From assembly GCA_964035545.1 (NCBI GenBank), contig OZ037772.1, forward strand, positions 5,419,733-5,483,732: a DNA stretch of 64,000 bases. Direction: 5' to 3'. The stretch comes from Bugula neritina (lineage: Eukaryota; Bryozoa; Gymnolaemata; Cheilostomatida; Bugulidae). Numbering within the stretch: the stretch's first letter is position 1; each line of letters starts with the position of its first letter. A program made the translations under genes and the position numbers. Below the pieces are notes generated by a model. That model ran no database searches. It had not been told where the DNA came from and saw only the letters and a list, made by a program, of their open reading frames with translations. This document shows, piece after piece, positions 24,012 through 37,600 of the stretch.

Positions 24012-24270
24012 AATGGCACAGGTTATAGTAATGGCACAGGCAACAATTTGACACAGGTAACAATCGCAAGGTGACAATAGGACAGATAATAATGGCACAG
24101 GTGATAATAGCACAGGCAACAATGACACAGGTAATGTGGGTAAGGCGACAATTGAACAGGTTTTAATTGAACAGTTAACAATGACATGGATAACAATGAC
24201 AGAGGTAACAATAGGAAGGTTACAATGGCACAGATAGTAATGGCACATGTGATAAAAGCACAAATGGAAA
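24012..24270. repeat. Minisatellite of 'ggcacaggtaacaat' type
   Basis: Degenerate units of about 15 bp built on 'ggcacaggtaacaat'. A related short stretch occurs at about 44560-44640. No coding value. Confidence 0.75.
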
Positions 24271-24409
24271 AGTAGGTAAACCTATAACAGTGCCACTTTC
24301 ACCTGTGCCATAATCGCCTGTGCCAATATTGCCTGGCAGCAGCTCAATCAAAGCCTGCAGCGGCCTTCACATATGAAAATCGGCTAATATTCTGTGTGTT
24401 GCCATAAGT

Positions 24410-24565
24410 GAAATGTGCTATATATGTAGCATGCAATACATGCTATGTATATGTGTAATAGACATTGTGACACGGGTGACATGTGTCATATATGTCACAT
24501 GTCACTACACCGGATTATGTGACATATGTCATTATAAGTGACAGATCTCACATATGTAACATGTA
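24410..24565. repeat. GTCATRT-type degenerate repeat in lectin-like intron 3 (copy 2)
   Basis: Units such as 'gacatgtgtcatatatgtca' and 'gtgacatatgtcattata' match the GTCATRT family found in the same intron of copies 1, 4 and 5, here short and decayed. Confidence 0.65.
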
Positions 24566-27017
24566 ATACTTGTGCCATGAATATAGTGAGTCAAGTAAAA
24601 ACACATTTTGCCAATCATGAGACTTGTTCTCGCACTAACAATTTTTTCTCAAATAATAACAATCAGACGATCTCATGGTTTCTAGTTCTACTAAACTGAA
24701 TGTTCATACAATTTACCCGAATTTGCATGTTCAGATCTATCCCAGATTTTGACACCATACACAAAGTGATTAGTGAAAAGATCAATTTGTATCCATGGAG
24801 ACAACTCTTTATCTGTGTGCGCAACGCTCTCTCTCTCTCTCAAGCATGCCTATAGCCAAGAAGGCACATAAATTCCACCAATAGCGCTGTTACCAGAGAA
24901 TGACTTATACTGTGAAGATAGCCTGACAGAGTTCCCTGTAATAAATAGTTCCTGTCACTCTAATTTTCAAAAAAACAGTTGTACTACGTCAGCCTATTTG
25001 CTTGCTGGGTAATCTCAATATCGTTTCATATCTATTCAAAAACACAGTTTATAATGTGTGACTGAATTCAAATATATTTATAAATACACATTCAAATATT
25101 GCAGACAAGAGAGCATATTAAAGATGTTCATTTTTTTCCGAACGTGTTGCCTTTGGTCTTGTTACATATTTCAAACTTATACATTAAAATTTTTTGTAGG
25201 AAAACTGTTGCAAATTACTATTCATGTAAAGTTGTGTCTCTTACCTCTAGCAAGCAACGCTGAGAACTCATATACATCAATTTTATCCGAGTGAATCAGT
25301 TTGACAGATGCTGTTTCCTCAGTGTCAGTTGAGTTGTCAATCACACTGGGTGTTTCTGACATCTCGCAGGTGCTTGTAACTCTATCATATGACACAGCAG
25401 CACATGATTGGTTGATAGCACAAACAGCCAAACAGTGCCTGTGAGTGGGAAGGTATTTTATGTTGTGTGTCTCCAAGATGGATGAATAGTTTTGGTTGGT
25501 GTACACATCAATTGCTGGAACAAGCAAAACATACAGTATAGTGTCCACCAAACACACTTTCCCAAAAAAACATGTTTAAACAGACATAATATATAATGAC
25601 ACGCAGTATAGCCCTATTTAAAGCACTGTACGTTTGTAGAAAATTTTGATTTATTCTTAAACAATTAATTCGTATCACTTTTCGGGTCTACAATAGATTA
25701 GATATAATAATTTTGTACAATAATGCGGATTTTATGACATTGTTATCATTGATTGTTTGAAAATGTACATACATTGAGAATATAAAAAACACATCAGACA
25801 CAAAAAATTAAGCAGTGCCTGCATTTTGTTATACTTAGAATAACCATACAAGTTATATATATATATATAAGTTCAATTACTCCTAACAGAAGTTCTTTAA
25901 GATGTTTTCCAACACGTTTTACAATGCAGTTAATTATACAGAGAATAGTCTGGTAAAGGTCAAGGGTAGTTTAAGAATGGAAAACTTATTTTTGGTTAAT
26001 TTTTGAGAAAAGAGACATAATAGATGAAACAAACTTACAGCATGAACAGTCAGCCTGAACAACTAAAAGAAATAAAACCGTAATAACATTTATCCACACC
26101 ATATTGTGTATATCTTTAGTAATAGTATGTCAATGTACAGCTACTGACTACAGAACATGAAAACAAATTTGTAACTCAGTTGCGCATAGTGGGCTCAATA
26201 ACATTATTAATTAGTTGAAGAAATTATGCAATTGCCAAGTTGTGTTTAGAAATCAATAACAGAGTTTTTGAAATGAAATGAAAATGAAAGAGCTGTGTGT
26301 ATTGGTTGTTATTTTGTGAGAATTCCACAGGGTATCAATAAAAACACATGAAGCTGATATTCATCAGAAAATCAAATAAAAGATGTTTTAAAACAATCTA
26401 AACCAACCAAACAAATTTTTTTTAAACAACACCAACTGTCCCCAAGAGCAGAATAGAATCAATAGATAACATGCTACAGCTAGTTTACAATCAATAATCT
26501 GAATATAAACTAAATCATGCCGTATAGCTATAGTATATCTAACCATCTGTAAACTACAATAACCTAGCTTTCACCTAAAATGCTTCAATGATCACAACTG
26601 AAACAAACATAAAACTTGTCCTTGTTGTTTACAAGCCAATATATTCTTCTTTTCATTCAAAGCAAGTTTTTTAGGCTTTCTATATACATATTACGCTAGT
26701 TGTTAAATTTATTTACCAATTGAGCATATAAAATTGAAAATAGTGTAAACATCTCTCAGAATTAGGATAAATACAATCAATAGATGACAAGCTGACACGG
26801 TTTTAGAATCAGCAGTCCAACTAAACCTTTATAGCATGTCATATAACTACTAGTAATTTTAAGCAATCTGGGAACCTCAATGAATTTTGACTTGATAGTT
26901 TTCATAACGTTACACACTGAAACAAACCTGAAACTTGCTCATTAAATTTATGAAAAGGCTATAATTGCCTGTTTTATATTTAGCAAAAAATCTTCTGTCC
27001 TTAACGACTGCATATAT

Positions 27018-27019
<2 letters not shown>

Positions 27020-27101
<82 letters not shown>

Positions 27102-27102
27102 A
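27020..27102. repeat. (TA)n microsatellite
   Basis: About 80 bp of TA repeat between lectin-like copy 2 and the paralogous empty site near 27.44 kb. Confidence 0.95.
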
Positions 27103-27777
27103 CAGTTAGCTCTTTGACTGAAATTCTCATAAGCTTGATTGAAAACCATCATGGTGATTATGGTCCGGCGATTAAGTCATATTTAGGCTTTTTACAACTT
27201 CAAGTGCTATTGCTCAAACATTTGACGCAAGCATATTTTATTATATAAAAGGTAAAAAAAAATCCGCTGTTGGGAAAATCTTGTTGAAATGAATTATTAT
27301 ATCATCAGTTTTGGGATTTTCCCCTTCATATGGAAGAAGGAATTTTAAAGTTGAGCGACTCACTTGATCTTGCATTCGATTCCATTGCTTTGCACTTATT
27401 ACTCTCACCACTATTATGGTTGAGTGTAATCTACTTGTGTATATGTAACAAATATAATAAACAACATATTACTCATAAGCAGTTTGCTATCCAATAATCT
27501 GATGAGTATAATACTGTTACCACATTGAAAATTACATGTCATGCTTTTGACGAAAGAATTATAATCAAAAATATCATGTAACTGCTGTACAGAAACTGGA
27601 TGTTTTATGTCAGTGAAATAGCTATGCCATCATGCTATAAGATGCTATATATAACATATGCTGTACTAAGCTGTGGTGCTTTGAGCCAATTTAAACTGTG
27701 TTATGCAATCCTAAGCTGTGATACACTATGCTATGCATTACAATAAGCTATATATATACATTGTATTAGGCTATCTT

Positions 27778-28390
27778 CTGAACTACACTACACTGCACTA
27801 ATTACACTACACTACATTACAGTATACGCTATACTATGTACACTGCACTACATTACACTAAACTATGTACACCGTATACTACACTACACTCTACCATAAT
27901 GTACAATGCCATACTATACTATGCTATGCTATATGTTATGCTATGCTTTTCTATGCTATGTTTTATTATGCTATGCGATATTATGCTATGCTATATGATG
28001 TATTATATAATACTATACCATAAGAATACTATGCTATACTACAATATGCTGTATATGATACTATATATACTATATTCTACACTGTACTATACTATACTGC
28101 ACTATGATATGCTATGCTGTGCTATACTATAACAAAATATACTATACTATACTATAAGCTATACTTTTCTATACTATACCATGCGATACGATACTATATA
28201 TAATATAGTGTATACTATACTACACTACACAACACTATACATATAACATAAGATACTTTACTATATTATCCCATACTATTCTATACTATGCTATACTAGA
28301 TACTGATCTACGCTATACTCTTCTATACTCTTCTATACTACAGTATACTATACTATGCTACACTATAACACCATACTATAATATCTATCC
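27778..28390. repeat. Degenerate pentamer array (CTATA/CTACA/TATGC)
   Basis: About 600 bp of five-base units (ctata, ctaca, ctatg). It lies at the same relative place as the (CACCG)n array upstream of copy 1, so both may descend from one pentamer satellite that diverged in sequence. Confidence 0.85.
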
Positions 28391-29283
28391 TTGAATAATG
28401 CTTTCAACTATAATGCTTGGTAAACAGTCAGTTTGCAGCAACATAGCATGAAGCTATTGCTGTTGAGAAACAATCAATAGTAAAAAATGCAAACTATATA
28501 CAAAAAGAGATCTTTCACTCCTGCCAAATTGTCTTCCTTCCCATAGGATAAAAAGCTCCTATATGTGTTTTGTATACATTAAAAATTAACTCCTTAATCA
28601 TTTGTATTCACTGCATCTTTCATCTTTTCATTTTGTTGTTGCTTAGTTCTTGTGCAAACACTTTTTCTAATTTAATATTGATTACCAACTTTCCCTTAGC
28701 AATGCAAGCAAACTTTTTGAAAATTTCCAATGACTCAACACCGTCAGTTGACAAAGGAAATATATATCTAGATCAATAAAGTATTTCTGACACATCAGTA
28801 ATGTGACGGTTACTAGAAACTTCTATTTAAACTCTTATAACCGTAACTGCTCAGTTCTTTACTGAACATTTTCTGGACAGAGCAAAGCTCATAATATTCT
28901 ACATCGTGGCTTCACCAAATGTAAGTTGCACAGACTTATTAATATTTTGAAACCCATTTTGACACCACTGGTTGCTGGCAGAAACGGATAGAAACGAAAA
29001 AGGTAATTTTCACAAAATTCACAAAATTGTTCAGTTTATTTGGGTGTACTTTAATGCACCAGTATTTGCATGCTATGGGCTAAAGTAGATCTAAGAACTT
29101 AGTTTATAAGCATAACAGATACACAATAATATAAGTGTCTTTGTGCTGAAAATAAATTTTTGAGCTAATTATATAGAGTGATCTGTTAATGTTATTATGA
29201 TTTACAATTACTGAAGGCAATATAATATTTTTAACTTTTCAAATATTTTCAAATGGTGAGCTGTTATAATAGCTATGGTTGTT

Positions 29284-29575
29284 AGGGTGGGTACAGGTGT
29301 ATTATAGGGGTGGGTACAGGTGTATTATAGGGGTGGGTAAAAGTGTATTATAGGGGTGGGTACAGGTGTATTATAGGAGTGGGTACAGGCGTATTATAGG
29401 GGTGGATACAGGTGCATTATAGGGGCGGGTACAGGTGTATTATAGGAGTGGGTACAGGTGTATTATAGGGGTAGGTACAGGCGTATTATAGGGGTGGATA
29501 AAGGTGTATTATAGGGGTGGGTGCAGGTGTATTATAGGGGTGGATACAGGTGTCTTATAGGGGTGGATATGGATG
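29284..29575. repeat. 23-bp minisatellite, about 12 copies
   Basis: Unit 'ggggtgggtacaggtgtat' + 'tata' repeats about 12 times with single-base variants (for example 'gggtggataca', 'ggagtgggtac'). Confidence 0.95.
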
Positions 29576-30704
29576 TAGACTAAGGTAAGAGTGGGGATGT
29601 GTATAAAGCTGGAGTAAGTTTTTGTGAGCTGTATGAGAGTGAGAAACAATGTAAATGAGAAGAGGGATGGGTGAAAGTGTAGGTAAGGGCACAAATGAGA
29701 ACATGACTTTCGGTGTCATATATAGTGAACTTGGTGGCTATAAACTATCTCTGCATATACACTATCATCTCATATACTGAAGATATTCTAATTATAGATT
29801 TAGTTTTACATTAAATCACTGCGTGTTATTAGCAAAAATGTGATTGTATGAAAATACTGCTGCGCTTAAGTTTTTTATTTCTGTAGGTAGGTCCAAAAAA
29901 TCTTTCTATAAACTAACATAAAAAAATAGCACTTTTCTTGAAAAATGTTTCTTTTAAACCCACAAATTTACGCTTTCAACATCTCCTCTTTGTACTATTG
30001 TATGTCTCCCATAAAACATAAGTAGTTGAGTTGTAAAGTTTGTATAGCAATCTTTATCATTTTGATAACTGTGCATTTTTGTTTTTTGACATTGGATGTC
30101 CTAGCTTTTGAAATAAGTTGTCTATTTTGTAACTATTGGAATTCTGGTTTGTTATGACAATATATTGATTGTTATCTAGCAACTGCTAACTCTATAATAT
30201 TCACATTTCATAATGCATTTACATTTGCATAATGCATTAGATAACGTGACGTGAAAACTTGAAACCAGAATTTCAATTGTTAGTATATTTACATACAATA
30301 AATGATAATTCCAACAGCTTTCAATTACCTTTATCGCATTCGTATAGTTATTTGAGAAAATTATTACCTAAAAACTGTAAGCACATGTAATTCTTGTAAG
30401 TTAGTGGCCAGAGAGCAGATCAACTATAAAATGTTGTGATTTTAAGGAATTGTATAATAAATATCTCCAGTTTACAGATATGCAGCAGAACTACTATATT
30501 ACTTTTTGATCTAGTTGATTCTCTGATTATTATCTCTCAATCTTCATCTACTTTGATATTATAACAATGACCTATTCAACGCTGAATCTTGCTATTCAAA
30601 ATACTGGCGCTAGAATGTGGTCGAGTTTTTATAATTGTATTGCTGTAAGGAACCGTATTATAGCAAAAAATAAATATGTTGTGTGGTGGTATAGTTGAGG
30701 CATG

Positions 30705-30712
30705 TGACGTCA
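30705..30712. promoter_or_regulatory. CRE-like palindrome TGACGTCA
   Basis: An exact 8-bp TGACGTCA lies about 0.9 kb upstream of the first recognised IAP exon. It fits a CREB/ATF site in a promoter, but such an octamer can occur by chance and no transcription start was identified. Confidence 0.3.
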
Positions 30713-31638
30713 CTATTGCATTTTACAAAAGAATTCTACTCCCATGACATGTTAAACCAGATCCATGTTACTTTTTCGAATTCTTGAGTTCCTCATTTTG
30801 TGCTTTCAGCTATGTAAGAAATGGTAGCTTGGCTCCATACAACTAGGTAAATTGCATAGGAAACTGAAATCTTATCAGAGAACATTGATAACCCACTGAC
30901 ACCGGTTCTTCAACATTACTTGATACAAGAAACTGATTGTAACGCTGTTAAAGCGATTATTTCAATGATATAGTCTACCAGTGCAAAATAAAGGCTTGTG
31001 TATTTTACATCTATAGAGTTTTGACTATTGTAGTGATTTTAATAAATAGCTTAGGCTGTGAATTGGAGTATAAAGAGTTTTGAGCTGGGCTAAATGAATT
31101 TGGGAAAACTGCAATCTAATCTATGCATTCCATGATCTAATTGTATAACTTGCACAATCACAACACATTATATTTAGGAAAATAAGTTCAACATAGTGAC
31201 TGAGTAGGTGAGTCATCATATCATGCACGTGCCTGAGAATGTTTTCTTCACTGGATTTATAACATAGTAACTTTTCATTTAATCAGATTTAGAAAACTCT
31301 GTGATGTTTTGTCTTGACTTGACAATCATGAAAGAAAAAAACTTTGCATGACATATATATGAACAAATTATCTTTCTATTTGATTTTATTTTAAACATTA
31401 TTACATAACTATATATATATTTTTTCTCCTGCTGAAAAGACATTAAACTGTAATCTTGATGCGGTTGCAGTTTTGCGAGATGTAAGGAGTAAATGTCACT
31501 ACGTGACTGTGAGAATAATATTAAATCTGTTGTGTTTTATAGATTCCGCAGACAAGCATCAGTAAGAAGAAAATACTCTTGAAAAAAAGTCAAAAGTCCA
31601 AATACAAGACTAGCCACTTCTAATGCTCAAGCTTTGGC

Positions 31639-34600
31639 ATGAGTAATAACCAATCGGATAAAGCTAATCCAACTTTAACCAACCAGATGTGTGCCTTAGT
31701 GAGTGAAAAAAGTCGAAGAAGTACCCATGACAAAAGTTTCTTAGGAGATCAAAGAAAATGTGGACTGAGTCATGATGGAGTAACAGCAGCCTCTATTGAG
31801 ATGTTACCAGCTGTTGGAGTTTCAACTTCTACAGTTGGAGTCTCTATGGCAGTCTTTGACCCAAGGTTAAATACCAACACCACTCCTTTTGCTAACACAT
31901 CCGAAAACAGTATTGCTCTTGCACATAGGCATACGGAAAAAGAAATTAAAGCTCCATTTTTAGAAATTGGGGACAAATATGCCTCTGGTTCATTTGGAAC
32001 TAGCTTTGAGCTTAATTTTGAGCAGGCAGTCAGGGCTTCAGAGCTAATATATTTAGAGTCAGACGTAAATTTGTACATAAAAGTTTTAGGTTTAGTAAAT
32101 TTACCATCTTTGCTAGCAGAAAACTCGCGCACCTTCAGTGCAGTCTCTATGGCTAGCAGCGGCTTTGTCATATGTAATAGTCCAAGCAGCGCAAGCTGCC
32201 CAACCTGTAAGTTAGAAATAGAGTTACCTTTACAGTATACAAATTTGCTTGCTGCTCATTTAGTATTGAGTCCTTTATGTCGCTTAGCCTCAGCTCTCTA
32301 TGATGAACAAACAATGATATCTTCACTCTCAGGCAGCCGAAACTCAGCAGGAAGTGGTAAGTCATACGTTTGCTAAAGTTTGCGTGCCTTAACTTGAAAG
32401 GTTTAAGCCTTTTGCCTCCACTGCAGTTATAACCCAATACTTTTAGCTTACACCCAGGCGCACTGTAACCTACTCAATCATACATCCGACCCAGATCTCT
32501 ATAACTCTTTTGCATGTTCCCTTCTTACTCCTTTAATCTTCAGTTTTGGGTGCTTTAACTTTAAGGGTTTAAACCATTTTGCCCCATGGGATTCAAACTC
32601 AATACCCTTTTTTTGTCAACTGGCAAGCTATACCCACTACACTACACTACTGGGTGAACTCAACACTCAATCTCACCCAGGTCCCTAGAGCTTCTTTGGC
32701 CCCTTTACTACTCCTACCCTCCCCCAACACCGGTGAAGTAACACTATTACACTGCATTAATTGCCAAAATAAAACTTTTACCCTTTACCGAGATTACATA
32801 GAAGAGGGAGTTTAAAGAAATTACAGCCCACGAATAAATTGAATCGTTATTACTATTACTATTTTAAGGCAATAATTATGTGCTTTGTGTTTATCCAACC
32901 AGAAGCTGGCAAGGATGACATCTCAGAATATGTGGTACGAGCTATGTCGGAAGAAACAGGAAATAGAAGGAACAGAAGTTGCTACACTGACGAAATGCAT
33001 GAAAAAGTTCAGCTGATGCATCTGATAGAAAAACTGTATGCTTATACTTTAATAAATACAACTATTCTAAATAGAATTACCCTATACATTGTCATTGATA
33101 ATTTTTTCGTATATAATCTGTTCTTTCAAATGGATAATGTGTAGCTGTAATTAATTATATAACTTGTTTCTTAAATATGTTGATAGCTGTTTACACTCGT
33201 TGCATCTCACACACCATGTATGGCAACAAATACATAAAATATCAAAGAGTACTTTTACACTACAACTGACTGCATTGTTGATTTATCACTGCAACTGACA
33301 GGCCTATTTATTTTTCTCTAACTTTTTGTTGCAGAGAAACGGGCAATATCGAGTCTCTTCAATTTCCAACTAATAAAAACCGAATGGAAAACCCTTACTT
33401 CAGTGAAAGTTTCAGGAAACAGAGTTTCATTGAGAACGGTTTTTCTAATAGTCCAAGATTACAGCTGCTTGTATCAAGGGGACTGTATTTGAGTGGTGAG
33501 TTTCAGGATCTCAGCATATGATTGCTTTGAAAATATATTTTAAATTAGATATAACTGTGTATTACTCTGAATAATTATCAAAAAAATTGAACCGTTGTGT
33601 TTTTGAAAACAAATAATTTTCTAATTTTCTTGTATTTAATTTGCAATCCTATAAAGATTACTAATATTTAGGTTTACTCTATGATTGAAGGTCATTCATT
33701 GCCTTGCACTGTATATAGGCATTGTCAGAAAACTGATTCTTCCTATCAGTTTACCCAAAAGAACTTTTCAGTGTTTTATATTTATCAACAAGTTTTATAG
33801 AAACAGTATTATTTTTTTGAGAACCAGATTTTTTATTCACCTGCGAAGTTTTATATTTAGTGCAATTTGCTGTATTTATTAGCTAATGAAAAGAAACAAG
33901 AAATTAGGTGCTTTCATTGTAACCTCCGAAAAGACTTCAGACCAGAAATGTTGCTTGAAGTTGAAGCAGCCTCTTCTCTAGACAAAAATCACTTCAACAA
34001 CAACTGTGGTCACATTATTGGTGAGCTGTGCTTCTTTATTAAACCTGAGTTTTTCAAACACTGCTAATTTTATTGACACATAATACTTTACTTGTAACTC
34101 ATACAAATGCTTTAAGTGAATATAGCACACCCTTTTGTCTATACCTGTAGGGTCTCTATTGACAGGCAACATACCAGACGTCTGCATCCTACTAGCTTAC
34201 AAATACGACAGACAAACAGATGCCAGCAATCTGCTGACACAGGCAGACACACTGAAAGAATTCCAAGGTCTTGGAATCAACATGATTCTGTCAAAACACC
34301 CAGAAATGGCTGTGATATCAAGGAGAATGGCTTCTTTTCTGACCTACCCATACAAGTCAGCAAAACACCCTGAGCAGCTAGCAGAAGGGGGTTACTTCTA
34401 TTTTGGTATCTGATCAGCCCTAACTCTATAAATTGTGTGCAATGTTTATGAAAGAGCAGACTAGCACTTTACAATATGTGCTCAGGTTTATCATTTCCTG
34501 AAGTCGTGAATGTTTTTAATGTAATAGTTGCCAATATAGTTTTTCCTGACCCTTGATATGTTGTAATTAGCTTGTGTCAACAGAAATGCAACCTTTGGCA

Positions 34601-37600
34601 TATTGTGGCATTCAATTCAGTAGAATGCTTGTCAGTTGGGTGTTATTTGACTTCCGACTGCCAAAATTTTAGCTAAACACCAAGCACATAGGCTTGTGAC
34701 TAATATGAATGTTTATGAGGAAGTAGTGGGTCTGAAGACTCCATCTAGAGAATGACATATATTCATAGTTTGAAATGATGATGCTCACATGTGCTGAGTC
34801 TAGTACAGTAATTAAAGTTATTTATGGATGATTGCATAGTGTATATCTAGAAGTTAAATTGAAAATTTTCCCATTGGATAGTTTGAGTAGTAACTCATGT
34901 AATGTCAATATAAGTCATTTAATCAATTTCATTTTAATAGTGCTTTTTCTCATTGTTTCTCACCGTATCAGTTTTAATCCCTGCGGTAAAAACGTGGTTC
35001 TGCATAGCCAACGCAATTAGTGATTTCTATCTGATACTATCATTCTTGTCTTTGCTATTTAATCTCTACGGGTTCACATCAAATATGTTGGTGTCCATCC
35101 ATCAATGTTTACGTTTTCCTCTCTTTCTCTTGCCTTTAGTCAGTGTAATAATGTTAGGATTGCTAGCCTCAGTTTTGTGGTTTGCGTTGAACCTAAGCTG
35201 CCGCTGTGCGTTGATTTTACAGGGTGTTGTCCTATTTATCACTGATTGTGTGTTGGTTGTCCGCATGATTGTCTATGATACAGGGTTTTTAAGGCCGGAT
35301 GCTCTTCCTGACATCAAGCCCTCTGTTATTTTTGGGCTTAAAACCCTCTGCAAGATTTGGTAGCTTGTCCAGGTCCAAGTTACGTTGCTGCTTTTTCTTA
35401 GCATGCAAGTTAAATTAAAACATGTTAGAACTGAGGAGCCAAAATATTTATGTTTTTTTTTTAATTAAAAATATGAGTTATATACTGAAAAAACTTTTTG
35501 TTCTCACAGGAAATGGTGAAAGTGTGACATGTTACTCCTGCGGAATAGTGTCATCTAATTGGACACGCAGATGTGATGTGTTTACGCGTCACGCCAGAAG
35601 TTATCCCACCTGTCCTTACGTCATCTCTACTAGAGGGCAGCAGTTTGTTGATGACGTCTTGGCAGAGTTTGGTTCTTACCATTCCATACCACCGGAAAAC
35701 AAAATCACTGTGGGTGTTAGATACTGTATGATGTTTTATTGCAAGCTAGTATATATATTATACTATATTATATTAAATTCTTAAATCATGTTTTTTATAA
35801 TATTATTAAAAAGGCATAATTTAAAAGTTTAATATAATATAGTATAATATATATACTGCAATAAAACACCATACAGTATATTGTAGCGTAATACAGTATA
35901 TAACGAACTGTAGTGTAGTAAAATATAGCATGTAACATGAAATACTGCTATATAGCACAGTAATATGTAATAAAATGTAAACAAATATAGTGAAATGTAA
36001 TATAATGCAATCAAATATAATAAACCCACACTTTTTAAGCTATATAAAAAACACTGAAGGTATTTAATGCAGCTAAGAAGTTTTGTAATTGTGACAGTAA
36101 AGTAATTGTGATCAATGGCCTTTACTAGGAATAGAACCACTAATAAGCTTGTACTCAACAACGAGTCAGTGCTCTAACCACTACACCACGGCTGCACTTC
36201 CTATACCATGATATGAGAGAATATTAATTGTTAGATAATCATAGTTATATTCCTTGTTTTAGGTGGTTTCAAATAGAATGCTCAGGCCTCGAATGGACTC
36301 AATACCACTTCAGAAAGCACTGGATATGGGAATGCCAAGTCAGGCACTCAAAACCGTAGTTCAGCGAAGAATTATGGTTGGTTTTACTCAGAAGCTTGGT
36401 GTTGTTTTATTCTAGTCATAGCTGTTGAGCTTTATGTCCAATCTATTTCTCACTGATCAAATAAATTTGTAAAATAGAGCTACGCTTTACCAGTATGCTA
36501 CACAAATTGTTGCAAATCACTATAGTATATTTATCTTTACTGAGCATTTAATGATCTGTCTGGTTTTCTCAGAAAGGAGCGCCAGATTTCAAGTACATCT
36601 CTGAGATAGCAAAGGAAGTACAAGAATTGAACGTTCCAGAAGTCCAGTTGCAAGAAGCCAATGCTACATCTATTGTGTTACCTAAAGTAATAAATCTACC
36701 AGAATCTGAGAGTAACATGGAAGAGGAAGTGATGTCATCAGCGGAGGGTCAGATAGATGACACAGTAGAACAGAGCAGTGGCCATGTTGAAAACAGAACA
36801 AATCTCTCTCTAGAGACGAATAAGATAGAAGGTACTAATAGTTTTCAAAATATTTTAATTGAATTCAAACATACATTAGATCCCTATTGTATCTTTTTTA
36901 AAATTGTTTGTATGTTTTATATAATATTTTGTTGTATACCTAATAGAATAGAAATATATGTTACGAAACGCACGGCGCTACATGCATTAAAAAAACAAGT
37001 TTCTGCTCTTATATAATAAAAATCAATTGGAGTTTATTTGTGTGCTGACCACAAACATCGCACCCATACAGTATGATAAATTCTTATACTGTACTTTTAT
37101 ACTTTATTTATTTAGTATTCACGTTTTGATCCTGAGATAAAACATGATGACTTATTTAGGTAAGGATTTAGCTGTTCCAGGTAGCCCAGTGTTTCCACAG
37201 CACTAACAAGATTATTTGAATTTTAGTTGTTGCAGACGTCAGAACTGAGGCGACTGAACTCAAGTCCGAACTTCTCTGTAAAGTTTGTATGACAGAACCT
37301 GTGTCTATGATATTCCTGCCTTGCTCACATCTCAGTAAGCTTTTAGACATCTTTGAGTTTTATCCATTTTTCTAGCAATAGCTTTGTAATACAATATGTG
37401 AATACCGGTTTGTTGTCCCAAAGTCATTACAAAACATTTTCTCAACTATTTATTGCAAAGTGTAACTTGGTTACAGCAAAACGAAACTGAAAATTAGCAA
37501 TGAGTTTTGTTATATCTCAAAGCACCTGTTGATTGGATTATTTAGATCTATAGGTCCAGTCACATGACTTTATGTTTACATTCTCTATACACTGTTGTGC

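Larger units (their letters stand above)
23539..26102 (-). pseudogene. PAN plus F5/8-type-C lectin-like gene, copy 2 (in-frame stop)
   Basis: Exons match the family: 26039-26102 (signal peptide MVWINVITVLFLLVV...), 25245-25514 (PAN), 24717-24935 (lectin part 1) and 23539-23777 (lectin part 2), all phase 1. Lectin exon 1 reads AIGGIYVPSWL and then meets TAG at 24852-24850. The paralogs have LPSQWN here, and the segment is replaced by sequence with a (GA)n run. Frame is kept after the stop (SVAHTDKELSPWIQIDLF ... VKIWDRS). Splice sites, the PAN exon and the last exon are otherwise intact, so the lesion looks recent. The stop-overlapping polyadenylation signal of the paralogs is AATGAA here, which also suggests decay. 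Either a young pseudogene or a truncated secreted PAN protein. Confidence 0.75.
28391..31540. other. Gene-free stretch upstream of the IAP gene
   Basis: No exon was recognised. It holds the 23-bp minisatellite (29284-29575) and a CRE-like site (30705). The 5' non-coding exon and promoter of the IAP gene should lie here but could not be placed. Confidence 0.45.

Noticed and set aside
27499-27540. CTGATGAG followed by GAAA, resembling a hammerhead core
   Set aside because: No helix II pairing between the two boxes and no helix III or cleavage site after GAAA.
29284-29575. Regular 23-bp units considered as a CRISPR-like array
   Set aside because: Units are directly adjacent with no unique spacers, and the genome is eukaryotic. 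It is a minisatellite.
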